Assembly: GCA_017527415.1 (NCBI GenBank)
Contig: JAFXQA010000012.1
Coordinates: 85,604-149,603, forward strand
Direction of reading: 5' to 3'
DNA: 64,000 bases
DNA from: Bacteroidales bacterium
Lineage (GTDB): Bacteria; Bacteroidota; Bacteroidia; Bacteroidales; UBA932
Part shown: positions 33,319-42,509 of the stretch, in pieces
Layout: each line of letters opens with the position of its first letter
How positions within the stretch are numbered: the stretch's first letter is position 1
Program-made: the position numbers and the translations under genes
The notes under the pieces: generated by a model
What the model saw: only the letters and a program-made list of their open reading frames with translations
The model's database searches: none
Told to the model about the DNA's origin: nothing

Positions 33319-34422
33319 TCAATCATACTTGCTCAGGAGAGTTTCCAGTATAGGGGCAAGGATGCCCGCGTAGGAAGTGAAGCCAATATCCGTGAAGTGC
33401 GTTCCCTCGATGGTGCCAACGTTATCGTCACCTAACATCTGCATAGCTCTGACCAGATATATATTCTTTTCGCCTGAAGATACAAGATCGTCAAACACCC
33501 TATGAAGTGCTTCGTTCTTGCTCCGGACAAACCGCTCCCTTCCCTCGTCGAAGCGCATCCCGGGATAGTTGGGGTTTTCCACAAATACGACCGGGACATC
33601 AGGATGCGCTTCTCGTAAAACCTGATAGAATATCTTCTGCTTTTCAAGGATCAGCTCCGGGGTTCCGTTTGGCATATTGTCCAGCACAAATATCCCAGGA
33701 TCAGGATATGCTGCCATAAGCTCAGCTATCTCCATATCCAGCAGCGCGTTTCCACTGAAACCGAGATTGATTACCTGCCTGTCCAGCATTCTCACCAATT
33801 GATTGCTCCCGGACATCCCGGGATGTGAAGCGCTGGCGCCCTGCAATATACTGGTCCCATACATTATCACGGGCCTGCCACTGCGCGGAGAGTCTGTCGA
33901 CGGAGACAATATGCTGTATCCTTCGGGGACTCCTATCTTCAGCTTGTCCAAGCCATCGTACAGACTTAGGAACAGCATATACTCATGCATTGTCCCGGCA
34001 AGCTTATTACAAGATATCTTGTAGCTGTTCTCCTTCCCTTTACCTGACGGCCTTCCTGTGCCGACATATATCCATTCTCCTCCATCAAGGACATACAGGG
34101 CAAGACCCTTTACCGCACACATCGACATATTGGTAGACTGAGTGTCGAATGTCGAAGTCCAGCACAAGTTGAATACACCCGTATCTGATGCAAACCGGAC
34201 ATATTCGCCGGCACTGTCTCGCCCGAGCCTCCACAACGGTGGACGACACACCGATTCCAAGTCGGAAGAAAGCCTGGTGAAGGGTCCATAAGTATCGTTG
34301 CATATTTTTCCGTAAACGGGCAGCCTGGTTGCATCAGTATAGACAAACTCCTGAGCAACAAGATTATGCGCAGACAGAAGTATCGACAGCAGAATAACAA
34401 AACCTGAATACAATCGTTTCAT
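33319..34422 (-). CDS. SGNH/GDSL esterase with N-terminal beta domain (GxDLY plus Lipase_GDSL_3 type)
   Basis: 367 residues with a signal peptide ending Val-Ala-Gln. The N-terminal beta domain (about 25-175) precedes an SGNH core: block I Met-Tyr-Gly-Thr-Ser-Ile with the nucleophile Ser near 190, block II Asn-Leu-Gly-Phe-Ser-Gly-Asn-Ala, block III Leu-Asp-Asn-Met-Pro-Asn, and block V Gly-Thr-His-Phe-Thr-Asp-Ile-Gly-Phe with the catalytic His. Likely a carbohydrate acetyl- or acyl-esterase. It is the last gene of the FecR-SusC operon and lies 1 bp after GH28, which fits deacetylation of a pectic polymer. Confidence 0.82.
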   Translation of the reverse strand: MKRLYSGFVILLSILLSAHNLVAQEFVYTDATRLPVYGKICNDTYGPFTRLSSDLESVCRPPLWRLGRDSAGEYVRFASDTGVFNLCWTSTFDTQSTNMSMCAVKGLALYVLDGGEWIYVGTGRPSGKGKENSYKISCNKLAGTMHEYMLFLSLYDGLDKLKIGVPEGYSILSPSTDSPRSGRPVIMYGTSILQGASASHPGMSGSNQLVRMLDRQVINLGFSGNALLDMEIAELMAAYPDPGIFVLDNMPNGTPELILEKQKIFYQVLREAHPDVPVVFVENPNYPGMRFDEGRERFVRSKNEALHRVFDDLVSSGEKNIYLVRAMQMLGDDNVGTIEGTHFTDIGFTSYAGILAPILETLLSKYD

Positions 34423-34423
34423 T

Positions 34424-35815
34424 TCAGTCAGTTTTTAGTTGATCGGGGGCTATTGAAAGCATTCCCCCGGATGTCCCGCCAAGAGTAAATGGTAATTTTT
34501 CCCCGTTAATCGTGACATCGTCAAAACAAAAGCTCTCAATATTTGAAGCAATGTATGGTGTCGGACAATTCTCAAGAGTTACATCTTTTAGTGTCACATC
34601 TTTAATCGGGTAACCATCCACGCCTACTGCATAGATACCACATTCTCCGGAGGAACCGCCCTTGACATCGCTGATATGGAAATCCTCAAAAACGGTGGGG
34701 TGGAAGCCGCCGCGCGCGCCGTGGTAGTTGTTTTCAAACCGGATAAAAGCTGTTTTGACCTGATCGACAGTGATATCGCGGACGTGCACTTTTCGTATAA
34801 ACCCGCCCCTGTCCAGATTGGATTTGAAGTAAATCGCCGTATAGCAGCTCCCGATATGGACATTGTACATATATACATTTTCTACGCCGGCCGCCATCTC
34901 GCTGCCTATGCAAAGGCCGTTGCACCTGGATGAGAACTCGCAGTCCCGGATGACAATACCGGCGGTCTTCTGACCGATACGCCACGCGTCCTGGTCCCGG
35001 CCGGCCTTGATGGCAATGGCATCATCTCCGGTATTGAATCTACAGTTTTCAATCAGGACGTTAGTGGAGTATTCGGGATCACAACCATCATTGTTCCTAT
35101 TATAGCTGTTGATGGTTACATCTCTGACTGTGACATTATCGCAGAAAGTAGGATGCAATACCCAGTACGGACTGTCTATAATGGTAACACCTTCAATCAA
35201 TACGTTCTTGCACCCGAAAGGCTCAATCATATTTGGAGGTAATATCGACCGTTCTCCAAAATAACGTTCCCTTACAGGCACAAGGTCAATCCCCATCTGA
35301 CGCAAGGTGTCCTGCTGCTTAGATCGCTGGGGGCGCATCTGAGCAAAGGATCCTTTGGCGTTTCCATTTATCGTACCCCTTCCGGTAATAGCTATGTTAT
35401 TGCAGTGATCTGACCGGATAAGCGATGAATAGTTGTATAGTTCAGTCCCTTCCCATACGGTCAGCTCGGCCGGAAGATAGTCCGAAGGATTATCGCTGAA
35501 AACAAGTTCACATCCCTCCGGAATCCGGAGATTGACATTACTCTTTATGATGATGCTTCCCTTGCTAAAAACCACACCCTGAGGGAGCACGACTGTCCCG
35601 CCCCCGTCATCACTGCACTTGGTGATTGCGGCATTGATAGCGTCCCTGCTATCAACACTCCTGTCTGCGACCGCGCCAAACTCAGTAACATTGTATTCTG
35701 CCTGGCGAAACACCGGCTCCCTGATATTTGCCAGAATTCTGTCCAATCCGCCCGGATGCCCGCAAGAGCAGACCACCGACACGGTCAAAGCCAATGCATA
35801 CAATACTTTTTTCAT
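34424..35815 (-). CDS. GH28 family pectin-type glycoside hydrolase, lipoprotein
   Basis: 463 residues; lipobox Val-Cys-Ser-Cys (residue 18). Right-handed beta-helix with GH28 motifs: Asn-Asn-Asp-Gly-Cys-Asp-Pro and Thr-Gly-Asp-Asp-Ala-Ile-Ala-Ile-Lys (catalytic Asp pair). The motif that is usually Gly-His-Gly reads Cys-Asn-Gly, and the Arg-x-Lys substrate motif reads Tyr-Phe-Lys. These changes point away from a standard polygalacturonase and towards another GH28 specificity, possibly rhamnogalacturonan. It lies 6 bp after GH105. Confidence 0.88.
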   Translation of the reverse strand: MKKVLYALALTVSVVCSCGHPGGLDRILANIREPVFRQAEYNVTEFGAVADRSVDSRDAINAAITKCSDDGGGTVVLPQGVVFSKGSIIIKSNVNLRIPEGCELVFSDNPSDYLPAELTVWEGTELYNYSSLIRSDHCNNIAITGRGTINGNAKGSFAQMRPQRSKQQDTLRQMGIDLVPVRERYFGERSILPPNMIEPFGCKNVLIEGVTIIDSPYWVLHPTFCDNVTVRDVTINSYNRNNDGCDPEYSTNVLIENCRFNTGDDAIAIKAGRDQDAWRIGQKTAGIVIRDCEFSSRCNGLCIGSEMAAGVENVYMYNVHIGSCYTAIYFKSNLDRGGFIRKVHVRDITVDQVKTAFIRFENNYHGARGGFHPTVFEDFHISDVKGGSSGECGIYAVGVDGYPIKDVTLKDVTLENCPTPYIASNIESFCFDDVTINGEKLPFTLGGTSGGMLSIAPDQLKTD

Positions 35816-35821
35816 TGATTG

Positions 35822-36949
35822 TTAATAATTTTCGATTTCATTCCATAACATTATCGCAGCCCCCAAGGCGTAGGATTCTCCACAAGCAACTACTCCTCTG
35901 CTATAATAATAATCCTTGTCACCGACGCAGGTACCAGGGCAAATACGGGTGAGATACACTCCGTCTGGCTCATATTTCAGACATCCCCCCTTGATTCCTG
36001 ACCAGGATTTCCAGGCCATCTTGGAATATCTGCGCGTCAATAATCCCAGACGGGACCCTTTCGCAGCAGCATATCCAAACATGGCTGTGCAGGAGCTCTC
36101 CAGATAATTGCCCGCATCTCCAGGATGCGCCGGCAACTGGTACCACATACCGCTGTCATCCTGCACCCTTCGAAGACTCTTCATCATTTTGCAGAACATC
36201 CCTTTGAGCTGCTTATAATGCGGACTGGATTTCGGCAGATACTCCAATACATCCACAAGCGCCATGGCTATCCAACCGTTGCCGCGGCCCCAAAACTCAG
36301 AATTCCTGTGCTGAGGATTACAATTCCAGCCGTCCTGCCCGCATTCGTCACTTACGGGGACGTCACTTTGCGCCCAGGCATGGTACCATAAGCCGGAGTG
36401 AGAATCAAAAAGGCGTTTTGAATGTAGGATTATCTCGTTTGCAAGCATGTCAAGATAACGAGTGTCTCCGGTCGCTCTATAACACCCGACTAAAGTCATA
36501 TCCAGCATATACAAGGTGTCATCCCAAAGCTCCACCCTGTCTGCCCTGTGGGAACAAGCCCCATCGGCAGTCCGCAACATATTATTATATTGGAATATCA
36601 CTCTCTCGAGAGCTGCGTCCGTTTCAACAGTATTTCGGCCAATTTCCTGCAGAAAAGCAAACCCCACCGCAGACGCTATCCCATTCGGGTGTATGCCATG
36701 AGCATTGGGAGCGACGCGATACATAGCTTCCTGCACATAGCTGGCGATGCTCTCTCTCTGCTCCGGACAAGACCTGTACACATCTGTCAAGGACTTAAGC
36801 AGTACGGCGTCCCTCCAGTTGTAAACGTACTTGTCGGCAGGGACATCACGCGTTATCGCCATGTACAGCAGGTCGGCGGACGGCTGCGAAAATGCAGCCG
36901 TCCGGACCACTGTAAAGAATACCGCAAGAAGGAGAAGTCTAATCCTCAT
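35822..36949 (-). CDS. GH105 unsaturated rhamnogalacturonyl hydrolase
   Basis: 375 residues with a signal peptide. (Alpha/alpha)6 barrel with Leu-Trp-Asp-Asp-Thr-Leu-Tyr-Met-Leu-Asp (catalytic Asp), Trp-Gly-Arg-Gly-Asn-Gly-Trp, and Glu-Ser-Ser-Cys-Thr-Ala-Met, as in YteR/YesR. GH105 enzymes remove the unsaturated uronic acid left by polysaccharide lyases. That fits with the two lyase-like proteins of this locus. ATG 36949 overlaps the SUMF1-like gene by 11 bp; a longer start at 37015 would lie deep in that gene. Confidence 0.88.
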   Translation of the reverse strand: MRIRLLLLAVFFTVVRTAAFSQPSADLLYMAITRDVPADKYVYNWRDAVLLKSLTDVYRSCPEQRESIASYVQEAMYRVAPNAHGIHPNGIASAVGFAFLQEIGRNTVETDAALERVIFQYNNMLRTADGACSHRADRVELWDDTLYMLDMTLVGCYRATGDTRYLDMLANEIILHSKRLFDSHSGLWYHAWAQSDVPVSDECGQDGWNCNPQHRNSEFWGRGNGWIAMALVDVLEYLPKSSPHYKQLKGMFCKMMKSLRRVQDDSGMWYQLPAHPGDAGNYLESSCTAMFGYAAAKGSRLGLLTRRYSKMAWKSWSGIKGGCLKYEPDGVYLTRICPGTCVGDKDYYYSRGVVACGESYALGAAIMLWNEIENY

Positions 36950-38774
36950 CAAACGGATCGCACGCAAACCTGAATCCGACATAATTACTCCAGCTTTGAG
37001 GCGCAGTAATAGCAAGCGAAGCTCTGGTATTTACCTGGAACGTATTTGCCACACCTCTCTGGGCACGTCCTCCTCTGATTACTATCTGCTTGTTGGACGG
37101 CATAGGATTCTCCTTGTATGGTGTCTGATAATTACCCCACCAGGAAGATGTCATCTCCTCCGCATTGCCGGACATGTCATATATACCCAACTGGTTGGGC
37201 TTGAGCGTGCCGACCTTTTCCACGTGCGTGTGTGAGGTGCCGATAGAGCAGACTGCAACTTCTGTCACGGTATTACTGCCGCTATACATGTACATGGGCG
37301 CTGAAGGGTCATTGGAATAGACATTCCCTCGTGCGGCCACTTCCCATTGTGCTTCAGACGGCAGATACCCGCCGAAAAATGAGCAGAACTCCAAAGCTCC
37401 ATACCACGTAACGCCTACTACAGGGTAATCCAGGTACGCCTCGTCTACAGACCACTTATCTCCCTCGGGATGTATATCAGTGTATGCGTCGAAGAGTAAA
37501 GCCTGGCCCTTCCAGGTGCCGTCCTTGACGACAGAACTGCCGTAAATATTGAGGAATTCGATGAACCAACGGTTAGTCACTTCATATTTAGCAATGCAGA
37601 ACGGCTGCAGGGTGGCCTCGGAGGGATTGGGAGTGGCCGTACGGCCGACGCTCATATTGATCTGATAAACGCCGTCGTGAGCCTGTGAGTAACGGGCTGC
37701 CATTGAAGGCTGATCATAATCACCCAGCCATCCGATATACACGGGATTGTCCGGAACTATTTTGATCATTCCTCCGTCGCAGTCGTAGGTCTTGACACGG
37801 AAACGCTTGGTCTCAGAATAGTTGGTGCCGTTTTCCTTGGTTTCAGCGTACGCACGGACATAATAAACCTTGCCCGGAGTCGCATCCTCAAAGGATATTG
37901 ACATCTCGCCTTCAATCGCTTTGAAACTGTCTGTGCGTACGGAAGGGAGCTTATTGGTTGACGACCAGCAGAATCCGGAGGAGAGTATCGTGGCCCCGTG
38001 GGTGTCCGTTATTGAGGACTTGACTATTAGCGAGAGATAAGTATTCTCCGTCTCCGTAATCTCCTCAAACTCTACCGGTTTGATGTCCGGAGTAGAGAAT
38101 GTGATTTCGGCCGAATAGCCGGGACCGTTCTCTGTCATGGCGTAAGCCTTTACGCGATACTGCGTATTAAGGGCAAGGCCTCCGACGAGGACACTGAAAT
38201 CTGCTCCCTCTGAAGGTGCAAGGACAGAATTGACTCCGGTCTCTCCAATCTCCAGGACCGCATTCTTGTCAGCTGTATATACAAAGCCGCGGGCAGTAAC
38301 CGAATAATCTCCTTCATCAATAAGAGTGGCGTTGAAAGTTGCCTCCGTCGCAAAAATCTCGGTAGTTTCCTTGATTTCCACTGTGGGCAGAGAGAAGTCG
38401 GTAGTAGAGAACGTCCTTTCGTCCCCATACACAATAGTTCCATCCTTCATCACAGCAAAAGCCTTCATATTGTATTGGTGAAGTGGAATTAGCTCGTAAG
38501 TCTTTACCTCGAACTCTCCCTCACCGGGAGCGACGGACACGCAGGGGCTGTCTTTAAAAGAAAAAATAACCGCCGACGAAAAACATACTCCTCTGCAGAG
38601 CATATTAGCCGTACCGCCCTTTGTAGAGCCCCGCAGGACTGCAGTTGAACTGTTCGCTATTTCTACCGGCAGGGTTTCCACCTGCGGAAGTCCGCCGGAG
38701 TCCAGTCCATTTTCATTACAAGCCGGCAGAATCATTGCCGCCAGCAAGGGTATAAAATGTAATAATCTTTTCAT
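36939..38774 (-). CDS. SUMF1-like lipoprotein with repeated beta domains
   Basis: 611 residues. Lipid anchor at the Cys of Ile-Leu-Pro-Ala-Cys. Three or four FN3-like repeats of about 90 residues (repeating Val-Tyr-Tyr-Val-Arg-Ala-Tyr-Ala type strands) precede a sulfatase-modifying-factor domain: Ala-Lys-Tyr-Glu-Val-Thr-Asn, Trp-Tyr-Gly-Ala-Leu-Glu-Phe, Leu-Pro-Ser-Glu-Ala-Gln-Trp-Glu, and Met-Ser-Gly-Asn-Ala-Glu-Glu. The final Arg-Gly-Gly block lacks the paired Cys of true formylglycine enzymes, and no sulfatase is in the window, so a glycan-binding or scaffolding role is more likely. A TTG at 38780 is a possible alternative start. Confidence 0.8.
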   Translation of the reverse strand: MKRLLHFIPLLAAMILPACNENGLDSGGLPQVETLPVEIANSSTAVLRGSTKGGTANMLCRGVCFSSAVIFSFKDSPCVSVAPGEGEFEVKTYELIPLHQYNMKAFAVMKDGTIVYGDERTFSTTDFSLPTVEIKETTEIFATEATFNATLIDEGDYSVTARGFVYTADKNAVLEIGETGVNSVLAPSEGADFSVLVGGLALNTQYRVKAYAMTENGPGYSAEITFSTPDIKPVEFEEITETENTYLSLIVKSSITDTHGATILSSGFCWSSTNKLPSVRTDSFKAIEGEMSISFEDATPGKVYYVRAYAETKENGTNYSETKRFRVKTYDCDGGMIKIVPDNPVYIGWLGDYDQPSMAARYSQAHDGVYQINMSVGRTATPNPSEATLQPFCIAKYEVTNRWFIEFLNIYGSSVVKDGTWKGQALLFDAYTDIHPEGDKWSVDEAYLDYPVVGVTWYGALEFCSFFGGYLPSEAQWEVAARGNVYSNDPSAPMYMYSGSNTVTEVAVCSIGTSHTHVEKVGTLKPNQLGIYDMSGNAEEMTSSWWGNYQTPYKENPMPSNKQIVIRGGRAQRGVANTFQVNTRASLAITAPQSWSNYVGFRFACDPFDED

Positions 38775-38780
38775 ATCCAA

Positions 38781-40787
38781 CTATTTTTGCCCGGTGAGAG
38801 CAAGTCCGATATCATTGCCGTTTACTGAGAAATAAGCCTTTGTACGATCGGAGAAGTCAACGCTGCTCCCATAGGCTTGCTTGAGATTAAAACGCCAGTA
38901 GGCCTCCTTTGTATATTCGGGCTCGGTATTGTCGTAAATCCAGCGGTTGTAATGGGCCGCCTTCGCGAAATCACCCTGTATTCCCAGTTTCAAGCCCTCC
39001 GGAGTAATGATTGAGCAATCAAAGCTGTCCCCTTCTCCATACTGTTTCTGCTCAGGGACTGTGACCTCCGCATTCATTATCTTGCTGCGAAGTTCTGCAA
39101 ACTTGGTATCAGTATCGATATCTTTGTCCACCCTCCAGTACATCACTACACCGCCAAGCTCCTCCTGTGTCGGAGCAGTATCCTTCAAAGATGTAGTAAG
39201 ACGCAATGCCGTGCCATATACGAAATTCGAATTGGTAGCATCATATGTCAACATCGGAGTCTTGGCCTTGCCATCAGTGCCAAACGTAAACAGATAACGC
39301 ACGGAGACCACGATATCCTCTATCCTGGCGAAGTATGTCATTCCGGACGAAGCTTGGAGTGCCTTGGCGTTGCCGCTCATCGAGAACCAGTTGGAAATCT
39401 TATCGTCTCCTACCCACATCTCATCCACGTAATTGCCGGGGATGATGATATGGGACCTTAGATTTGATGCTCCGCCCGGCATGTCACGCCCGTTGCCGGC
39501 CTGCAGGACCACGACTTCGTTGTCATGCTGGGACCTGGCCCAGGCATCACGGAAGCAGGTCCACACATGTCCTCCGTTATATGCGATTTTACCGAAAGGA
39601 TCATTGCGGCCCTCCATATAATGGGCGAAGTTGATGATGGAGCGATGGGCATCGCCGGCCACTACCACGCTCAAGGACTTTTCAGTACCGTTGCCGGTGT
39701 AATGGTGACCTGCGCTGCTGATGGAGAATTTACGGTCAACATAGTTGATAGCGTTCATCTCATAAAACTCCTTGCCATCTGCATCGACGCCCATATCGGG
39801 GCCGAAGGTGTATGCAACAAGCCGGGGATATGTATCGTTAATCTGCCTGTCCTGAGCAGAAGGCTCCCAGGCCGCCATCTGGTTGTACCAGTACATACCG
39901 TATCCGAGAATCAGACCGCCGGCCAGCTGGTCGATCTTGCCGCCGCTGGAGCCTCTGTAATAGCAACGGGACATCGCTCCGCTCGCGACCTTGCCGGGGG
40001 TAAAGTAATTGGCAAATATCATTGCCGAGAGATAATCCTTGCATTTTTGGGCAATCGCCTTTGCCTCAGCGTTTTTTGTGTATTTTGCGAGATATCCGAT
40101 ACACTCGGCCTGGATCCCGGTATAGGTAGGGCTGTTGTGCTCGTGGATACCCCAACTGCGAAGCTGATCATAAAACGCCGACAACATACTGTAGCCCTTT
40201 TGAGAGATTTGCTCCGTCGTCAGCTCGAGGTCAGCGCCCCAGGTCCTTGATGCATCCAGGTTCTCCCCAAGCGCAATCATGTTCCAAGTACGCATTATGA
40301 AGATGTTGGAGTAGGTCACGGCGACCATATCGTGGTTCCAGCTGGCGTGCAGGGCCTTATCGACGAAGTCGTTAAAAAGGGCCTTGTTTTCAGCATTCCA
40401 TTTGGGATAATACTCTATCAACGCCGGGCAGGCCAGCTCCAATGCAAACTCGATATTGTTTTCATCGCTATAGTCTCCTCCAACATATCTTGGAACTTTG
40501 CCGATGTTTGCACCTTCTTGGATTTGTTGCTCCGCAAAGCGCTTGAGAGCAGTATTGATGTATTTCTGGTCCCAGCCCAGCTCGCTGGACTCAAGGATAA
40601 ACTCAAAATATTGGGTTGTATCGAAGCCTGTTTCACTGGCGTTTACCGACTCCCACAAGGCGTCCAGATAGGGGTCGATGTTGAACCCGGGCTCACCGGT
40701 GCCTGTCGCCAGAACCACTGGGTCGTCCTCACAGGAGATAGCTGCAACAGCACAGAGGCAGAGAAATATATTTCTAAACTTTTTCAT
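38781..40787 (-). CDS. Lyase-like lipoprotein, paralogue A (uncharacterised family)
   Basis: 668 residues; lipobox Ala-Ile-Ser-Cys (residue 19). The N-terminal 330 residues are helical, like an (alpha/alpha) toroid; the rest is beta-rich. Conserved polar blocks shared with the 48967 paralogue are His-Glu-His-Asn-Ser-Pro-Thr-Tyr-Thr-Gly, Ser-Arg-Cys-Tyr-Tyr-Arg-Gly, Gly-His-His-Tyr-Thr-Gly-Asn-Gly-Thr-Glu and Gln-His-Asp-Asn. The toroid plus sandwich layout with Tyr/His/Asn clusters is that of polysaccharide lyases such as PL8 or heparinases, but I cannot place it in a family. Position between SusD and GH105 supports a role in polymer cleavage. Confidence 0.6.
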   Translation of the reverse strand: MKKFRNIFLCLCAVAAISCEDDPVVLATGTGEPGFNIDPYLDALWESVNASETGFDTTQYFEFILESSELGWDQKYINTALKRFAEQQIQEGANIGKVPRYVGGDYSDENNIEFALELACPALIEYYPKWNAENKALFNDFVDKALHASWNHDMVAVTYSNIFIMRTWNMIALGENLDASRTWGADLELTTEQISQKGYSMLSAFYDQLRSWGIHEHNSPTYTGIQAECIGYLAKYTKNAEAKAIAQKCKDYLSAMIFANYFTPGKVASGAMSRCYYRGSSGGKIDQLAGGLILGYGMYWYNQMAAWEPSAQDRQINDTYPRLVAYTFGPDMGVDADGKEFYEMNAINYVDRKFSISSAGHHYTGNGTEKSLSVVVAGDAHRSIINFAHYMEGRNDPFGKIAYNGGHVWTCFRDAWARSQHDNEVVVLQAGNGRDMPGGASNLRSHIIIPGNYVDEMWVGDDKISNWFSMSGNAKALQASSGMTYFARIEDIVVSVRYLFTFGTDGKAKTPMLTYDATNSNFVYGTALRLTTSLKDTAPTQEELGGVVMYWRVDKDIDTDTKFAELRSKIMNAEVTVPEQKQYGEGDSFDCSIITPEGLKLGIQGDFAKAAHYNRWIYDNTEPEYTKEAYWRFNLKQAYGSSVDFSDRTKAYFSVNGNDIGLALTGQK

Positions 40788-40799
40788 CGCGATAGATTT

Positions 40800-42497
40800 T
40801 TAGTTTTCCCAGCCCTCGCTCTGCACCAGGGCAGGATTGACATTTATCTCGGACTGAGGTATGGCGTATCTCCAGTTCCTCTTGGTAAAATTACGTATTG
40901 AGACCTGCTGGAGCGCAAGCGCGACTCCGTCGTATCCGACTATACGCTGGTTGGTCATCGACTCATAGTCGAAATCCACATCATTGTGTGCAAACCAACG
41001 CTGCCAGTCAGGGTAGAGGAAACCCTCTCCCGCCAGCTCATAAACACGCTCATTACGTATCAATGTGCGCACCTGGGCCTGGTCGCCGAGCCTGCTCACA
41101 TTGGGCATATGCGCCCTGTTCCGGATCTGATCCAAGGCATCGAACACTTGCCCGGAGGGGCCTGAACTCTCGTTGAGAGCCTCCGCATACAGCAGCAGAA
41201 CATCTCCCCAGCGCATCAAAGGGATATCGATGCCGGAGTGACGCCTGACGGTCGTTTCGTTGCCTTGATTACAGAACTTCCTCCAACAATAATTGGTATT
41301 TGAGGAATGGTTGGATCTCATACAGGCGTAAGGGGTAGTCTTGCTATCATAAGGCGCCCTGTATTCATAGGTAACATTGTCCTTGCCTACAAACAATCCG
41401 TAGGGACGTATAATACTGGCATCCAGGCGGGGATCCCTATTGGCAAAGAACTGGTTGACGCTGGTGCGGTCTGTCCAGTCGGGGTCTGTGCCATTAAAGG
41501 CAGTGCCGTCAGACATCAGATAGAAATCAACAAGCTCTTTTGTAGGTATTGAAGTATTGGTGCCGGAGCAGTTTGCGCTTCTGTTAGAGTAAAGCAGATC
41601 CAGGCGGCTCCCGTTACCGTTGGTATTGATACAGTCTATGACGAATATGCTTTCATTGTTGCTTTCTCCGTCCTGGCGGAAAAGCTTTGCATAGTCCCCA
41701 TACAACGTATATGGAACAGCGGAGTTGGCGTTTTCGTTTATTATCCGGGTAAATACCTCCGCGGCCTTGGCATAGCTCTCTGCGTAGAGATAGACTTTCC
41801 CCAGCAGCACGAGAGCCGCGCTGCGGCTGGCCCTGCCCTTCTCGTATGCCCTCCAGGGCAGATTGTCCGAGGCTATTGTCAGGTCCTCGATCATCACCCT
41901 CCTGACATCTGCAGGGGTCGACCTGGGCATATAAGACTTGTCATAATCCGGCATTGTAGTATAAAGAGGAATGCCGGGATCGGAATTATTGTGCCCGCTA
42001 TAGTAGGTAAGCAGGTCAAAATAATACAAGGCCCTGAGGAAATGGGCTTCGCCCAGATACTTCTTGTACGTATCCTCGTCCAAGACAGACTCCAGTTTGG
42101 GGATGTTTTCAATCGCAAGGTTGGCATACTGTACACCGGTGTAATCGGCAAGCCACTTGTTAGAAAAAACGCCATATGAAGAAGTAGCCGCATTGTTGCA
42201 GAAATAGCGGCATCCGGTATCATCAAATCCCGTTCCCCACGCAAAAGCATATATCGTGTAGGCATCTGTCATAGGGTTCGTGGAGATACAACCGGCCGGG
42301 TTGGCTACACCGGCAATCGTCATTGATTTGATCGGCGCGTATGCTCCGACAATTCCCAGATCAGCATGCTCCTTGGTAGTCCACATCTCTATAGAGCCTA
42401 TTCCGTCTTCCGGAGTGGTATCCAGGAAGCCGGAGCAGGAGACAGCAAATACAGCGGACAGTATACCGGCCAGAACAAATATATATTTCTTTATCAT
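40800..42497 (-). CDS. SusD/RagB-family glycan-binding lipoprotein
   Basis: 565 residues. Lipid anchor Cys in Ala-Val-Ser-Cys-Ser-Gly-Phe-Leu-Asp. TPR-rich helical scaffold with His-Phe-Leu-Arg-Ala-Leu-Tyr-Tyr-Phe-Asp-Leu near 130 and the conserved Pro-Leu-Met-Arg-Trp-Gly-Asp-Val-Leu-Leu-Leu-Tyr-Ala-Glu-Ala near 430. It forms the lid of the SusC transporter and binds oligosaccharide at the surface. It lies 12 bp downstream of susC. Confidence 0.95.
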   Translation of the reverse strand: MIKKYIFVLAGILSAVFAVSCSGFLDTTPEDGIGSIEMWTTKEHADLGIVGAYAPIKSMTIAGVANPAGCISTNPMTDAYTIYAFAWGTGFDDTGCRYFCNNAATSSYGVFSNKWLADYTGVQYANLAIENIPKLESVLDEDTYKKYLGEAHFLRALYYFDLLTYYSGHNNSDPGIPLYTTMPDYDKSYMPRSTPADVRRVMIEDLTIASDNLPWRAYEKGRASRSAALVLLGKVYLYAESYAKAAEVFTRIINENANSAVPYTLYGDYAKLFRQDGESNNESIFVIDCINTNGNGSRLDLLYSNRSANCSGTNTSIPTKELVDFYLMSDGTAFNGTDPDWTDRTSVNQFFANRDPRLDASIIRPYGLFVGKDNVTYEYRAPYDSKTTPYACMRSNHSSNTNYCWRKFCNQGNETTVRRHSGIDIPLMRWGDVLLLYAEALNESSGPSGQVFDALDQIRNRAHMPNVSRLGDQAQVRTLIRNERVYELAGEGFLYPDWQRWFAHNDVDFDYESMTNQRIVGYDGVALALQQVSIRNFTKRNWRYAIPQSEINVNPALVQSEGWEN

Positions 42498-42509
42498 AAC
42501 CGATTTGCT

